From assembly GCA_021799405.1 (NCBI GenBank), contig JAJZAL010000143.1, forward strand, positions 1 to 13,587: a stretch of DNA of 13,587 nucleotides. Direction: 5' to 3'. A model generated the notes under the pieces. That model made no database searches and was not told where the DNA came from. It saw only the letters and a program-made list of their open reading frames with translations. Below are positions 7,751-13,473 of this stretch, in pieces. Position 1 is the stretch's first letter. Every line of letters starts with the position of its first letter. A program made the translations under genes and the position numbers. The stretch comes from Acidobacteriota bacterium (GTDB lineage Bacteria > Acidobacteriota > Terriglobia > Terriglobales > Acidobacteriaceae).

Positions 7751-8055
7751 TGCGGTCCTTGCTTCGCGAGATGCCGAACATCCAGAAGGTTGCCGAGGAA
7801 TATAAGGATGACCTGATCGTGTGGGGTGTGTCCTTTGACCAGCCCGACCTTGATAAGAAATGGCTCGCGCAGCATCAACAGCAATTTCCCAGTCTCTCCG
7901 ACACGGAGTACGGAGTTTCCGACCTGTATAAAGTTCACGGAATCCCAGCATTGGTCCTGATCGACGCCACCGGCATAGTCCGCGGCTACTGGGAAGGCAC
8001 AGTTCCGATGGCCGACTTGGAAGCAGCGCTGAAACGAGCCTTGCGTAGAAAATGA
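7751..8055 (+). pseudogene. TlpA/thioredoxin-like 3' fragment with a frameshifted CGPC site
   Basis: From ATG 7771 the reading REMPNIQKVAEEYKDDLIVW, then VSFDQPDLDKKWLAQH, YGVSDLYKVHGIPALVLIDA and GIVRGYWEG is the C-terminal two thirds of a TlpA/AhpC-TSA-type disulfide reductase, ending at TGA 8053-8055. The cis-proline region (HGIPALVLID) is intact. The redox motif CGPC (TGC GGT CCT TGC, 7751-7762) is present one frame away, directly before REMP, which is where family members have it. Losing one base after TGC would explain the shift. Upstream of it the frame meets a stop at 7736-7738 and then the antisense of the glycoside hydrolase remnant. The signal peptide and first strand are missing, so it should be non-functional. 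Confidence 0.6.
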
Positions 8056-8082
8056 GGTTCACTGCAATGGAAAGGGCTGGCC

Positions 8083-8110
8083 TTCGGGTCAGCCTGTTGT
8101 ATGGTCTAAT
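8083..8110 (+). promoter_or_regulatory. Possible promoter of tRNA-Leu(CAA)
   Basis: A TTCGGG at 8083-8088 and a TCTAAT at 8105-8110 are separated by 16 bp. Initiation would fall about three bases before the mature tRNA 5' end at 8120. The -35 is weak. Confidence 0.35.
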
Positions 8111-8119
8111 AGAGATATT

Positions 8120-8206
8120 GGCGGGTTGGCGGAACTGGCAGACGCAGGGGTCTCAAAAACCCCCGAGAGCAATCTCATATCGGTTCGATTCCGATACCCG
8201 CCACCA
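8120..8206 (+). tRNA. tRNA-Leu(CAA)
   Basis: This 87-nt type II tRNA includes an encoded CCA. The acceptor stem is GGCGGGT (8120-8126) with ACCCGCC (8196-8202), discriminator A8203 and CCA 8204-8206. The anticodon stem is GGGGT/ACCCC, and the loop CTCAAAA gives anticodon CAA (8154-8156), decoding UUG. The long variable arm is GAGA...TCTC. The T-arm is ATCGG TTCGATT CCGAT. All stems pair fully, so the gene looks functional. A tyrosine-recombinase remnant lies about 590 bp downstream, fitting a past integration site. Confidence 0.95.
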
Positions 8207-8436
8207 TCCGGCGTCTTCCCAAAAATCAGCACAAAAGATTCCCCAGGATGATCTGTCGAGGTCAAGGCCGAATCCGCAAAGAAGTCGAAATTTGCACTTT
8301 TTCTTCCACATCTTCCAACGCCCTTGGTTAACTCCTTCATATTACGCAGCTTATTGGCAGGAGCAGCGGACTTAAGCACGATGTCTCGCCAGGATCTTCC
8401 CGCGGGCAACGCGCTCCTGCGCTTGTTCTTCCCTGG

Positions 8437-8688
8437 ACGACTCCGCGGCAAATCGCATGGCTGTTGTTGAAAGAACCCGCCGAAGCTCAGCCGTTGCTCG
8501 AAGAACTGTACCGGCGATCGGCGGAGATCGCTGCCGTTTCTTCCGCGGCAAGAGAGTTCGGCCGTATGGTCCGAGAACGGGATGCTGCGGCTTGGCCGTT
8601 GTGGTGCCAAACTGACATCTCTGGTCCCCTGGCCGGATTCGCGAAGCATCTTTGTCGCGATGAAGCGGCTCTGCTTGAGGCGGTAGGA
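8437..8688 (+). pseudogene. ISL3-family transposase fragment
   Basis: The plus-strand frame reads TTPRQIAWLLLKEPAEAQP, then LLEELYRRSAEIAAV, AREFGRMVRERDAAAWPLW and CRDEAALLEAV. I recognise this order (SPRQ.AWLLL, then E..L, then EF..MVR.R) from the C-terminal half of ISL3-type DDE transposases. The N-terminal zinc-binding and HTH part is missing, and so is the end (the usual LPWSNG..EG.VN..K segment). At about 8668-8690 the sequence switches to an antisense IstB fragment. There is no start codon of its own. It is a dead fragment. Confidence 0.6.
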
Positions 8689-8727
8689 GTCGGCGTTCAT
8701 TTCCAGGATGTGGACGTGATGAGTGAT
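8668..8727 (-). pseudogene. IS21-family IstB C-terminal fragment
   Basis: On the minus strand the 20 residues ITHHVHILEMNADSYRLKQS match the conserved C-terminal end of IstB helper ATPases (D.L.HH..I.E..G.SYR...S). The Walker motifs and the rest of the protein are absent. It meets the ISL3 fragment on its 3' side and other unrecognised sequence on its 5' side. This is a short match, so confidence is moderate. Confidence 0.45.
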
Positions 8728-8789
8728 GCCCAAGTCAAGTTGACGAAACCAACTCATAGGCGTCCCAGAGCAGCACGACCTCTTTTATG

Positions 8790-8998
8790 CCGTACGCTTC
8801 CCATTCCCGCACGAGCATCTGTGCCGCTTCCCAATCGCGCCGGTCGAGGGTCCGGCGCACCATCACTCCATCGAGCCTACCTTCGACGGGAATGAGAAAG
8901 CCGCCGTGCCGGTATCCACGGCCATTCATGCGGTGCTTACACTTGGCCAAATGCCTTCTGAAAATCGTGAGAATGCAATCACGGTGCCACGGATAGCA
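8790..8998 (-). pseudogene. Tyrosine recombinase (phage integrase) N-terminal fragment
   Basis: The minus-strand frame reads ILTIFRRHLAKCKHRMNGRG, YRHGGFLIPVEGRLDG, RRTLDRRDWEAAQ and LVREWEA. This is the N-terminal head of integrases common in Acidobacteriota (FRRH...CKHR...GR.YR....P..V.G, then SL..R.W..A). The SAM-like core-binding and catalytic domains (R...HxxR...Y) are lost, because after REWEA the frame enters unrelated sequence. The usual paired cysteines of the CxCP segment appear replaced by GGFLIP, a further sign of decay. Its place near tRNA-Leu(CAA), pointing towards it, fits an old integrative element. Confidence 0.55.
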
Positions 8999-9009
8999 CA
9001 CCACATGAC

Positions 9010-9243
9010 TGGAATACGCACGCTGCTGGGAGAGCATCAGCGATGCGGTAAACCATAAGCATCATGACTACTACCTGGATGAGTTCACGTTCCGGTTCAA
9101 CGGCGCACGCCACGCAGCCGGTGCAAACTACTTTATCGATTGGCGCAACAATCTGTCGCCGTCAATCCGGTGAGTTGCCACCAAATCGATCACCCGGGCG
9201 AAGAGAAACCGACTCGAGAACCACAACCGCTTGGGGTGTGATG
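9010..9243 (+). pseudogene. IS1595-family (ISXO2-like) transposase 3' fragment
   Basis: Three frames have to be joined. IRTLLGEHQR (about 9010-9041) is followed by AVNHKHHDYYLDEFTFRFN (from about 9045), then KLLYRLAQQSVAVNPV, ending at a TGA near 9243. The run YLDEFTFRFN...LF.RL.QQAV is the conserved C-terminus of IS1595-type DDE transposases. At least two frameshifts and the absence of the N-terminal and catalytic parts make it a relic. It overlaps the upstream end of the antisense integrase remnant. Confidence 0.55.
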
Positions 9244-9359
9244 AGCAAAGCGGACATCAATCTATCGAGAATTTCTTCAGGCGCCACTCTGCTGGTATGC
9301 ACCCTTGCGTAAATAATCGCTTTACCAAGAGTCGCCTCGGCCAATAAACTGGCCCGACC
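9244..9359. other. Intergenic, upstream of the GH43-like gene
   Basis: I see no recognisable gene. A TAAATAAT at about 9309 could be part of a promoter, but no convincing -35 pairs with it. There is no clear Shine-Dalgarno before the ATG at 9360. Confidence 0.3.
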
Positions 9360-10886
9360 ATGCTAAGCCGCCGATGCTTCCTGCATACTTCTGCTTCTGC
9401 TGCCGCATTGGGGCTTGCCGCCAATGCACATCTCGCATGGGCACAGAGATGCAATACCTACCATAATCCCATCCTCGGCGGAGATCATCCCGATGCCAGT
9501 CCCATACGCATTGGCATTGACTTCTACATGACACACTCCAGCTTCGACTATGCACCGGGCCTTCTCATCTGGCATTCGCGCGATCTTGTCAACTGGCGTC
9601 CCGTCGGCGCTGCGTTGCGCGGTTACTATGGCCGTATCTTTGCACCTTACTTGTGCCAGTATCAGAGCCGTTTCTACATCTACTTCCCCGCATCTGGCGT
9701 GATCCATGCAGTTTGGGCCGACCACCCCACCGGTCCCTGGAGTGACCCTGTCAGCCTCGGCATCCATCTCTACGATCCTGCTCATATCGCAGAGGATGGC
9801 CACCGCTACCTCTACCTGTCCGACGGCAGTGTTGCAGAACTCACACCGGATGGCCTGGCCGTGAAGACCCCACCACGCCACGTAGTCAATCCCTGGCCGA
9901 TCCCCTCCTCTTGGCGAATCGAATGCACCTGCTTGGAAGGCCCCGAGCTCATGGAGCATGGCGGATGGTTCTATCTCAATGTGGCAGAAGGAGGAACAGC
10001 TGGCCCGGCTACCAGCCACTCGGTCATCTCCGCGCGTAGCCGCCATGCGGTTGGGCCGTGGGAGTTTTCACCGTACAACCCCGTGGTGCATACAAAATCG
10101 CGGCACGAGCGCTGGCTTTCTATGGGCCATGGGAGATTGGTGGATACTCCTGACGGGCAATGGTTTATTGTTGTGCACGCCTATGAGAATGGCTATCGGA
10201 CGCTGGGGCGACAGCTTTTGCTGCTTCCGGTGGAGTGGACGGCGGATGGGTGGTGGCGGATTCCATCCGGCGTCAATGCTGCAGATGCAATACCCATGCC
10301 TATTCTGGGGACGACACAGAAGCCATTTTTTGATCCCTCTGATGATTTTTCAGAACCGCGACTGGGGCTGCAATGGGCCTTCTGGCGTGAGTTCAATATA
10401 CATCGCTTTTCGATTGAAAATAATGCCTTTATCCTAAAGGCGGAAGGCAAGACCCTGGCTGACTCCTCAGTACTAACAACTCCCGTGGGTGGGCACTCGT
10501 ACACCGTGGAGGTGGATGCAGAGGTGACTGATGGATGCGAGGCGGGACTGCTGTTGTTTTATAACCCGGCCTACTTCGCGGGCATCGTTCTGACACCGGA
10601 AGGTATCCGAGTGAAGGTTGCTGACGGCGGCTTCTGGGGCAATGCAGAGAAGGGCGCGCGGCGGGCTAAGTTGCGTGTTGTGAATAATAAAGAGGAAGTG
10701 GATTTCTACTATCAACTGCCTGAGCAGGAGTGGAAGAAAACTCAGGCTTCGACCGAGATTTCCTGTATGAATCACAACATTCTTGGGGGATTTCTGGACG
10801 TGCGGCCAGCCATATATGCCTGCCGGGAGGGGCATGCAACGTATCGTCAGTTCCGCTACTGGCCTGAAGCAATAGCACCGATTTAG
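9360..10886 (+). CDS. Tat-exported GH43-like glycoside hydrolase
   Basis: The protein has 508 residues. SRRCFLHT (3-10) followed by an Ala/Leu-rich helix and LAWA (25-28) is a twin-arginine signal, so it is exported folded. Residues about 33-310 fit the GH43 five-bladed propeller: NPILGGDHPDAS with D45 as likely general base, YDPAHIAEDG with D139 as likely pKa modulator, and LEGPEL with E193 as likely general acid. GH43 enzymes are inverting hydrolases, mainly xylosidases and arabinosidases; the sugar here cannot be read out. Residues about 325-508 look like the beta-sandwich (concanavalin-like, GH43_C2 type) module. No Shine-Dalgarno is visible. The gene is less GC-rich than the core genes and lies between IS relics and an IS200-type element, so it may be acquired cargo. 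Its TAG (10884-10886) abuts the IS left end. Confidence 0.85.
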   Translation: MLSRRCFLHTSASAAALGLAANAHLAWAQRCNTYHNPILGGDHPDASPIRIGIDFYMTHSSFDYAPGLLIWHSRDLVNWRPVGAALRGYYGRIFAPYLCQYQSRFYIYFPASGVIHAVWADHPTGPWSDPVSLGIHLYDPAHIAEDGHRYLYLSDGSVAELTPDGLAVKTPPRHVVNPWPIPSSWRIECTCLEGPELMEHGGWFYLNVAEGGTAGPATSHSVISARSRHAVGPWEFSPYNPVVHTKSRHERWLSMGHGRLVDTPDGQWFIVVHAYENGYRTLGRQLLLLPVEWTADGWWRIPSGVNAADAIPMPILGTTQKPFFDPSDDFSEPRLGLQWAFWREFNIHRFSIENNAFILKAEGKTLADSSVLTTPVGGHSYTVEVDAEVTDGCEAGLLLFYNPAYFAGIVLTPEGIRVKVADGGFWGNAEKGARRAKLRVVNNKEEVDFYYQLPEQEWKKTQASTEISCMNHNILGGFLDVRPAIYACREGHATYRQFRYWPEAIAPI

Positions 10887-10897
10887 AGTCCCCGATA

Positions 10898-10914
10898 GGG
10901 GATCGGTGAACCCC
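10898..10914 (+). repeat. IS200-type left-end hairpin
   Basis: GGGGATC (10898-10904), loop GGT, GAACCCC (10908-10914). Pairing is complete except for one A-A mismatch. TnpA of this family recognises such subterminal hairpins as single-stranded DNA. The GH43-like stop codon is 12 bases upstream. Confidence 0.6.
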
Positions 10915-10981
10915 TCGCCTTTAGTCGACGGATGGGACTAGGCTTGGAGGGACGGAAGACTACAAGCGTGGCAGCCACACG

Positions 10982-11380
10982 GTGTGGGATTGCAAGTACC
11001 ATGTGGTGTGGACGACGAAGTATCGCTATCAGGTTCTTGCCGGCGATGTGGGTCAGAGGCGCCGAGAGTTGTTGCGCGAGATTGCGCGGAGTCAGGAGTT
11101 GATCATCTGCGCCGGATCGATCAATTGGGACCATGTGCATATGCTGATCGGCATCCCGCCCCATATCTCGGTGTCACGAGCGGTGCAGTTCATGAAAGGC
11201 AAGAGCTCGCACATGCTGTTGAGCGAATTTGCGGGCTTGCGCAAGAGGTATTGGGGTCAACACCTGTGGGCGCGGGGCTATTGGGTAGCCACGAGTGGCA
11301 ATGTGACCGATGAGGTCTGGAAGAGATATATCGAGGAGCAAAAGCCCCCGGCGCCAGACGATGACTTCAACGTGGTGTAA
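10982..11380 (+). CDS. tnpA: IS200/IS605-family Y1 transposase TnpA
   Basis: The product has 132 residues from GTG 10982. TnpA cuts and joins single-stranded IS DNA. The HUH motif is H51-V-H53 in WDHVHMLIGIP, and the catalytic tyrosine is Y116 in DEVWKRYIEEQ. Family-typical blocks are DCKYHVVWTTKYRY, VSRAVQFMKGKSSH, RKRYWGQHLWARGYWVA and the end PDDDFNVV. Homology continues upstream of the GTG (DYKRGSHTVWD from 10958), where relatives have their ATG, but here the codon before GAC TAC is GAA. A GGAGG lies at 10946-10950, correctly spaced for that missing start. The protein therefore either starts late at GTG 10982, losing about nine residues, or uses a non-standard codon. The catalytic core is intact. 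Confidence 0.85.
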   Translation: MWDCKYHVVWTTKYRYQVLAGDVGQRRRELLREIARSQELIICAGSINWDHVHMLIGIPPHISVSRAVQFMKGKSSHMLLSEFAGLRKRYWGQHLWARGYWVATSGNVTDEVWKRYIEEQKPPAPDDDFNVV

Positions 11381-11397
11381 TCGGCCGCAGGGCCGAT
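11380..11397 (+). repeat. Stem-loop after tnpA
   Basis: ATCGGCC (11380-11386) pairs perfectly with GGCCGAT (11391-11397) around a GCAG loop, starting on the last base of the tnpA stop codon. There is no T-tract, so it is more likely part of the element's structured 3' end than an intrinsic terminator. Confidence 0.5.
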
Positions 11398-11403
11398 CAA
11401 TCC

Positions 11404-11428
11404 GGCTTCCAGCCGTAAACCGGAAGCC
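11404..11428 (+). repeat. Stem-loop in the IS200-type right region
   Basis: GGCTTCC (11404-11410) pairs perfectly with GGAAGCC (11422-11428) around an 11-nt loop. It sits between the post-tnpA hairpin and the terminal right hairpin, with which it shares two bases. Confidence 0.45.
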
Positions 11429-11447
11429 ACCGCCTGTTAGGCGGTGG
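11427..11447 (+). repeat. IS200-type right-end hairpin
   Basis: CCACCGCC (11427-11434) pairs perfectly with GGCGGTGG (11440-11447) around a TGTTA loop. It is the strongest hairpin of the element and close to the expected right end, so it is the probable TnpA recognition hairpin. Confidence 0.6.
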
Positions 11448-11455
11448 AGAATTCA

Positions 11456-11617
11456 CGAGCGGTTTTGGCGTCTAAATCACTGCAAGAAAGCAACTTACAA
11501 TTGAACCGTTTTGAGTGCAATTGAGGGATCTATCAGACATCTAAGGACGGTGGCTGTTTCATCCGACAGAATGAAATACCCTTGCTGCATCCTAGCCACT
11601 GTACTCCGTCACCGCCG
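11456..11617. other. Intergenic between the IS200-type element and hipA
   Basis: I see no recognisable gene, terminator or repeat between the right end of the IS200-type element and the stop codon of hipA. The sequence is less GC-rich than the core genes. Confidence 0.4.
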
Positions 11618-12847
11618 CTACGTTCGCAGTGAATGTTTCGCCCCCTGCGCCCACTCTTGGAGCATGCGGTTACCGATTTCTGAGAACGCTGCGTGCTCCT
11701 TTGTGTACAGCAGTATCTCTCCAGCCGTAGAGATCATTGCAGTATCCACGCGTTCCAGAACTGCCTTCACGCGTGCGGGCGTGCTTCCGAGTCGCACTTC
11801 GCCCAGGCGCTGCAGCTCCTTTGCGCTCGCCCATTTCGTGGTTCCATTGAGGGTCAGGGCCATGCTGTCCTTGGACAAATACACAGAGGTGGTCACGAGG
11901 TCATAGACCGGCGCAAGGCGAGCTTCGCCTTGAACGTCGTCATAGACAATGCCGAAGTTCTTGAGGTGCGCGTCGCCATTGCGCAATGCGCAGTTGATGA
12001 CGATGAGAGTAAATAGGCGCTCCAGGTCTTCGCCAACATGAGATGAGTTGGCAAACTCGACGAAGCGCTTGATAATGGAGCTTTCGTAGCTGCCGCGATA
12101 TTTTTCATCCGTGCGGCGCGCGTTGAGCACACAGAAGTCCTCAAAGCCACAGTACGTTCCGTCCGGTCGCAAATCGAAGCGATCAATGACAAGCGCAAGG
12201 CCATCCTCGGCCAAGCGATAGGGCGGAACTTCCAGACCACACTTCTCCGCAACCTTGAGGCAGAAATACTCGTTGGCAGCGAGTTGCGGAAATTCATTCT
12301 GTTCCCACAACTTCACAATATGCGTGGCACCACGATAGCTCTGCGACAAGCGAGTCTTGCTTTTGCTCAGCGCGTTGAAGGCGTTCTCATCGCGCACCAG
12401 GAATTTGGGCTGCACACCACTGATCCCGGAGAACGCCGCAAACTTGTCGATGAGATAGCGCAGCAGATCGCCGCCGCGATTTCGTTCAAGAATCTCCTCC
12501 ACCGATTGGAAGGGCACGTCCTCGTTGAGCTGCTCCTTCTCTCCGGTATAGCGAATGCGACCAACCTGCGAGCGCCCCACGATACTCAACAGATCGAAGT
12601 CGTCGAAGGTGCCAGTAGCCTTGGCAAAAGCCAAGCGCAGCCGCTCGCGCAACGCGCCTTCGGGCAGGTTCATTTCAAAGATGGGCAGAAGTCCCAACGG
12701 AGCATCATACGACGATGTACGAACATTCATCGTGACGGAAACCGCTCGCTCGCTGGCCACTCCCGGCTGATAGACAAACGTGCTGCCGCGCGTGTTGTGG
12801 CGGTCGAGCATGCCCGCTTCAGCGGCGTCGGTCCAGACTTTGATCAT
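11618..12847 (-). CDS. hipA: HipA-family serine/threonine kinase toxin
   Basis: The protein has 409 residues, close to known HipA toxins (E. coli HipA is 440). HipA kinases phosphorylate translation factors; the E. coli target is glutamyl-tRNA synthetase. Visible parts are an N-terminal subdomain with LGLLPIFEMNLPEGALRERL (51-70), the Gly-rich loop SGISGVQPK (140-148) holding the usual autophosphorylated serine, ATP-binding K179 in HIVKLW, the catalytic loop RNGDAHLKN (289-297, D292/N297) and the metal-binding D316 in YDLVTT. All key residues are present, so the kinase is probably active. ATG 12847 has GGAGGAGGG five bases upstream, inside the antitoxin gene, and overlaps it by 29 bp, indicating translational coupling. 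TAG stop at 11618-11620. The actual target in this organism is unknown. Confidence 0.9.
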   Translation of the reverse strand: MIKVWTDAAEAGMLDRHNTRGSTFVYQPGVASERAVSVTMNVRTSSYDAPLGLLPIFEMNLPEGALRERLRLAFAKATGTFDDFDLLSIVGRSQVGRIRYTGEKEQLNEDVPFQSVEEILERNRGGDLLRYLIDKFAAFSGISGVQPKFLVRDENAFNALSKSKTRLSQSYRGATHIVKLWEQNEFPQLAANEYFCLKVAEKCGLEVPPYRLAEDGLALVIDRFDLRPDGTYCGFEDFCVLNARRTDEKYRGSYESSIIKRFVEFANSSHVGEDLERLFTLIVINCALRNGDAHLKNFGIVYDDVQGEARLAPVYDLVTTSVYLSKDSMALTLNGTTKWASAKELQRLGEVRLGSTPARVKAVLERVDTAMISTAGEILLYTKEHAAFSEIGNRMLQEWAQGAKHSLRT

Positions 12848-13097
12848 CGCGTCCCTCCTCCATGAGTTCTTCGAATGTCGGTCGTCGTCTGCTCGCCTCT
12901 TGCAGCCGTAGCTCCAGTCCGAGCGCAGTCAGAATGTTGGTGATCTTCGAATAGCCGAGTTCGCCAAGGCGCGCGTTCTCTAATGCATCAAGCGTCGAGA
13001 GCCCAACTCTGGCTTTGTGGGCAAGCTGAGTTTGGGTCAGCCCTAGCTCCTTGCGCTTGCTGGCTATGAGTTCGCCAATTGAGGCCAATGGCAACAT
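12819..13097 (-). CDS. hipB: HipB-family XRE antitoxin and autoregulator
   Basis: The protein has 92 residues, the usual HipB size. Residues about 7-62 form an XRE/Cro helix-turn-helix: IGELIASKRKELGLTQTQLA then KARVGLSTLDALEN, with LTQTQLA and VGLSTLDALE as the two DNA-contact helices. A hydrophobic strand (LGLELRLQE) and a charged tail (FEELMEEGRDD) follow. HipB neutralises HipA and represses the hipBA promoter. The ATG at 13097 is the only in-frame start and has no Shine-Dalgarno. The putative -10 (13104-13109) places initiation at about the ATG itself, so translation may be leaderless. Two matched operators lie upstream. The last 29 bp overlap hipA. Confidence 0.88.
   Translation of the reverse strand: MLPLASIGELIASKRKELGLTQTQLAHKARVGLSTLDALENARLGELGYSKITNILTALGLELRLQEASRRRPTFEELMEEGRDDQSLDRRR
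12853..12861 (-). promoter_or_regulatory. Strong ribosome binding site of hipA
   Basis: GGAGGAGGG on the minus strand lies five bases before ATG 12847, inside the hipB coding region. It fixes the hipA start and explains toxin translation from the overlapping mRNA. Confidence 0.7.
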
Positions 13098-13098
13098 T

Positions 13099-13116
13099 AA
13101 CCTAATATACTAGGTT
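13099..13116 (-). promoter_or_regulatory. HipB operator O1
   Basis: The 18-bp inverted repeat AACCTA-N6-TAGGTT ends two bases before the hipB start codon and overlaps the putative -10. The core ACCT-N8-AGGT is repeated at O2. HipB binding here would block RNA polymerase. Predicted from symmetry and position only. Confidence 0.65.
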
Positions 13117-13133
13117 TATACCGAGAATTGCAA
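13104..13133 (-). promoter_or_regulatory. Putative hipBA promoter
   Basis: On the minus strand TTGCAA (13133-13128) and TATATT (13109-13104) are separated by 18 bp. The -10 lies inside O1. Initiation would fall near 13097, the first base of the hipB ATG. A competing TATAAA at 13120-13115 has no good -35. Confidence 0.45.
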
Positions 13134-13139
13134 GAGTCT

Positions 13140-13155
13140 ACCTTGTTTATTAGGT
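13140..13155 (-). promoter_or_regulatory. HipB operator O2
   Basis: ACCT (13140-13143) and AGGT (13152-13155) are separated by 8 bp, the same arms and spacing as in O1. The centres of O1 and O2 are 40 bp apart, close to four helical turns, so two HipB dimers could sit on nearly the same DNA face. It lies upstream of the -35. Confidence 0.5.
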
Positions 13156-13424
13156 GTAAAATAAGTTGTCGATCACCGCTTCGCCTGCTCACGCTGATTT
13201 GCGGTGGTCGGCCACAATAGGCTCCGGATGACCGCCGCGAACATATTTACGCAGGTCCGCGACGGGGATCAATACCGGCTGCAATATCTTCAATGGTGGC
13301 CATCGCGACTCACTTTCATCCGAGGAAGCGGCGCTGCCGCCGAGACTCATCAAATCACTGTCCATCATCTTGAATCAATACGCTGAATCAGCTAACAGCC
13401 ATCAGAACAGCCACCAAACAATTC
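13156..13424. other. Gene-poor stretch between hipB and the tRNA fragment
   Basis: Apart from the doubtful small frame at 13189-13368, I see no gene, repeat or mobile-element signature here. Composition is AT-richer than in the core genes, consistent with accessory DNA. Confidence 0.4.
13189..13368 (-). CDS. Possible small hypothetical protein
   Basis: This minus-strand open frame of 59 residues runs from an ATG at 13368 to a TGA ending at 13189. Its end (about RKYVRGGHPEPIVADHRKSA) has coding-like composition, but I recognise no family. No Shine-Dalgarno is visible, and an overlapping plus-strand frame of equal length exists. It may be a remnant of a longer gene. Low confidence that it is expressed. 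Confidence 0.2.
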   Translation of the reverse strand: MMDSDLMSLGGSAASSDESESRWPPLKILQPVLIPVADLRKYVRGGHPEPIVADHRKSA

Positions 13425-13449
13425 TAGCCTCTCAATTTTCGAGAGGCTA
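13425..13449 (-). terminator. Hairpin downstream of tRNA-Leu(UAA)
   Basis: A perfect 9-bp stem (TAGCCTCTC at 13425-13433 with GAGAGGCTA at 13441-13449) has a 7-nt loop. It lies 24 bp beyond the tRNA 3' end in the tRNA's direction. The following minus-strand sequence has only a weak T-run (GAATTGTTTGG), so termination is plausible but not strong. Confidence 0.5.
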
Positions 13450-13473
13450 AATCGCCTTAAGTCTTTTATTTTG

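Larger units (their letters stand above)
10888..11455 (+). mobile_element. IS200-type element (IS200/IS605 family, tnpA only)
   Basis: A Y1 transposase gene is bracketed by subterminal hairpins, the architecture of this family, which has no terminal inverted repeats. The left hairpin at 10898-10914 pairs GGGGATC with GAACCCC, with one A-A mismatch and a GGT loop. The right side has three hairpins: 11380-11397, 11404-11428 and 11427-11447. The last two share bases 11427-11428, so they cannot form together. No tnpB/RNA-guided nuclease gene is present. Exact ends are estimated; a GAATTCAC just after the last hairpin is a candidate cleavage region. Confidence 0.7.

Noticed and set aside
7345..7938. 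Minus-strand open frame of 197 residues as a possible novel protein
   Set aside because: It is chimeric: antisense of the TlpA-like fragment, then the hydrolase remnant, then antisense of the transketolase end.
7471..8055. Plus-strand open frame of 194 residues as a full gene
   Set aside because: Only residues after about 100 match the thioredoxin-like family; the first half is antisense of the hydrolase remnant.
8089..8757. Minus-strand open frame of 222 residues across the tRNA-Leu(CAA) and IS debris
   Set aside because: Its end is the antisense of the tRNA (the frequent spurious GGYRNRTDM-type peptide) and its start is the IstB relic; it is not one gene.
8464..8895. Plus-strand open frame of 143 residues as a full gene
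   Set aside because: Only the first 75 residues match the ISL3 transposase; the rest is antisense of the IstB and integrase relics.
12284..12865. Plus-strand frame of 193 residues opposite hipA
   Set aside because: It is a shadow of hipA, whose catalytic motifs are all in the minus-strand frame.
13115..13120. TATAAA as the hipB -10 box
   Set aside because: No acceptable -35 lies 16-18 bp upstream on the minus strand; TTGCAA with TATATT is the better pair.
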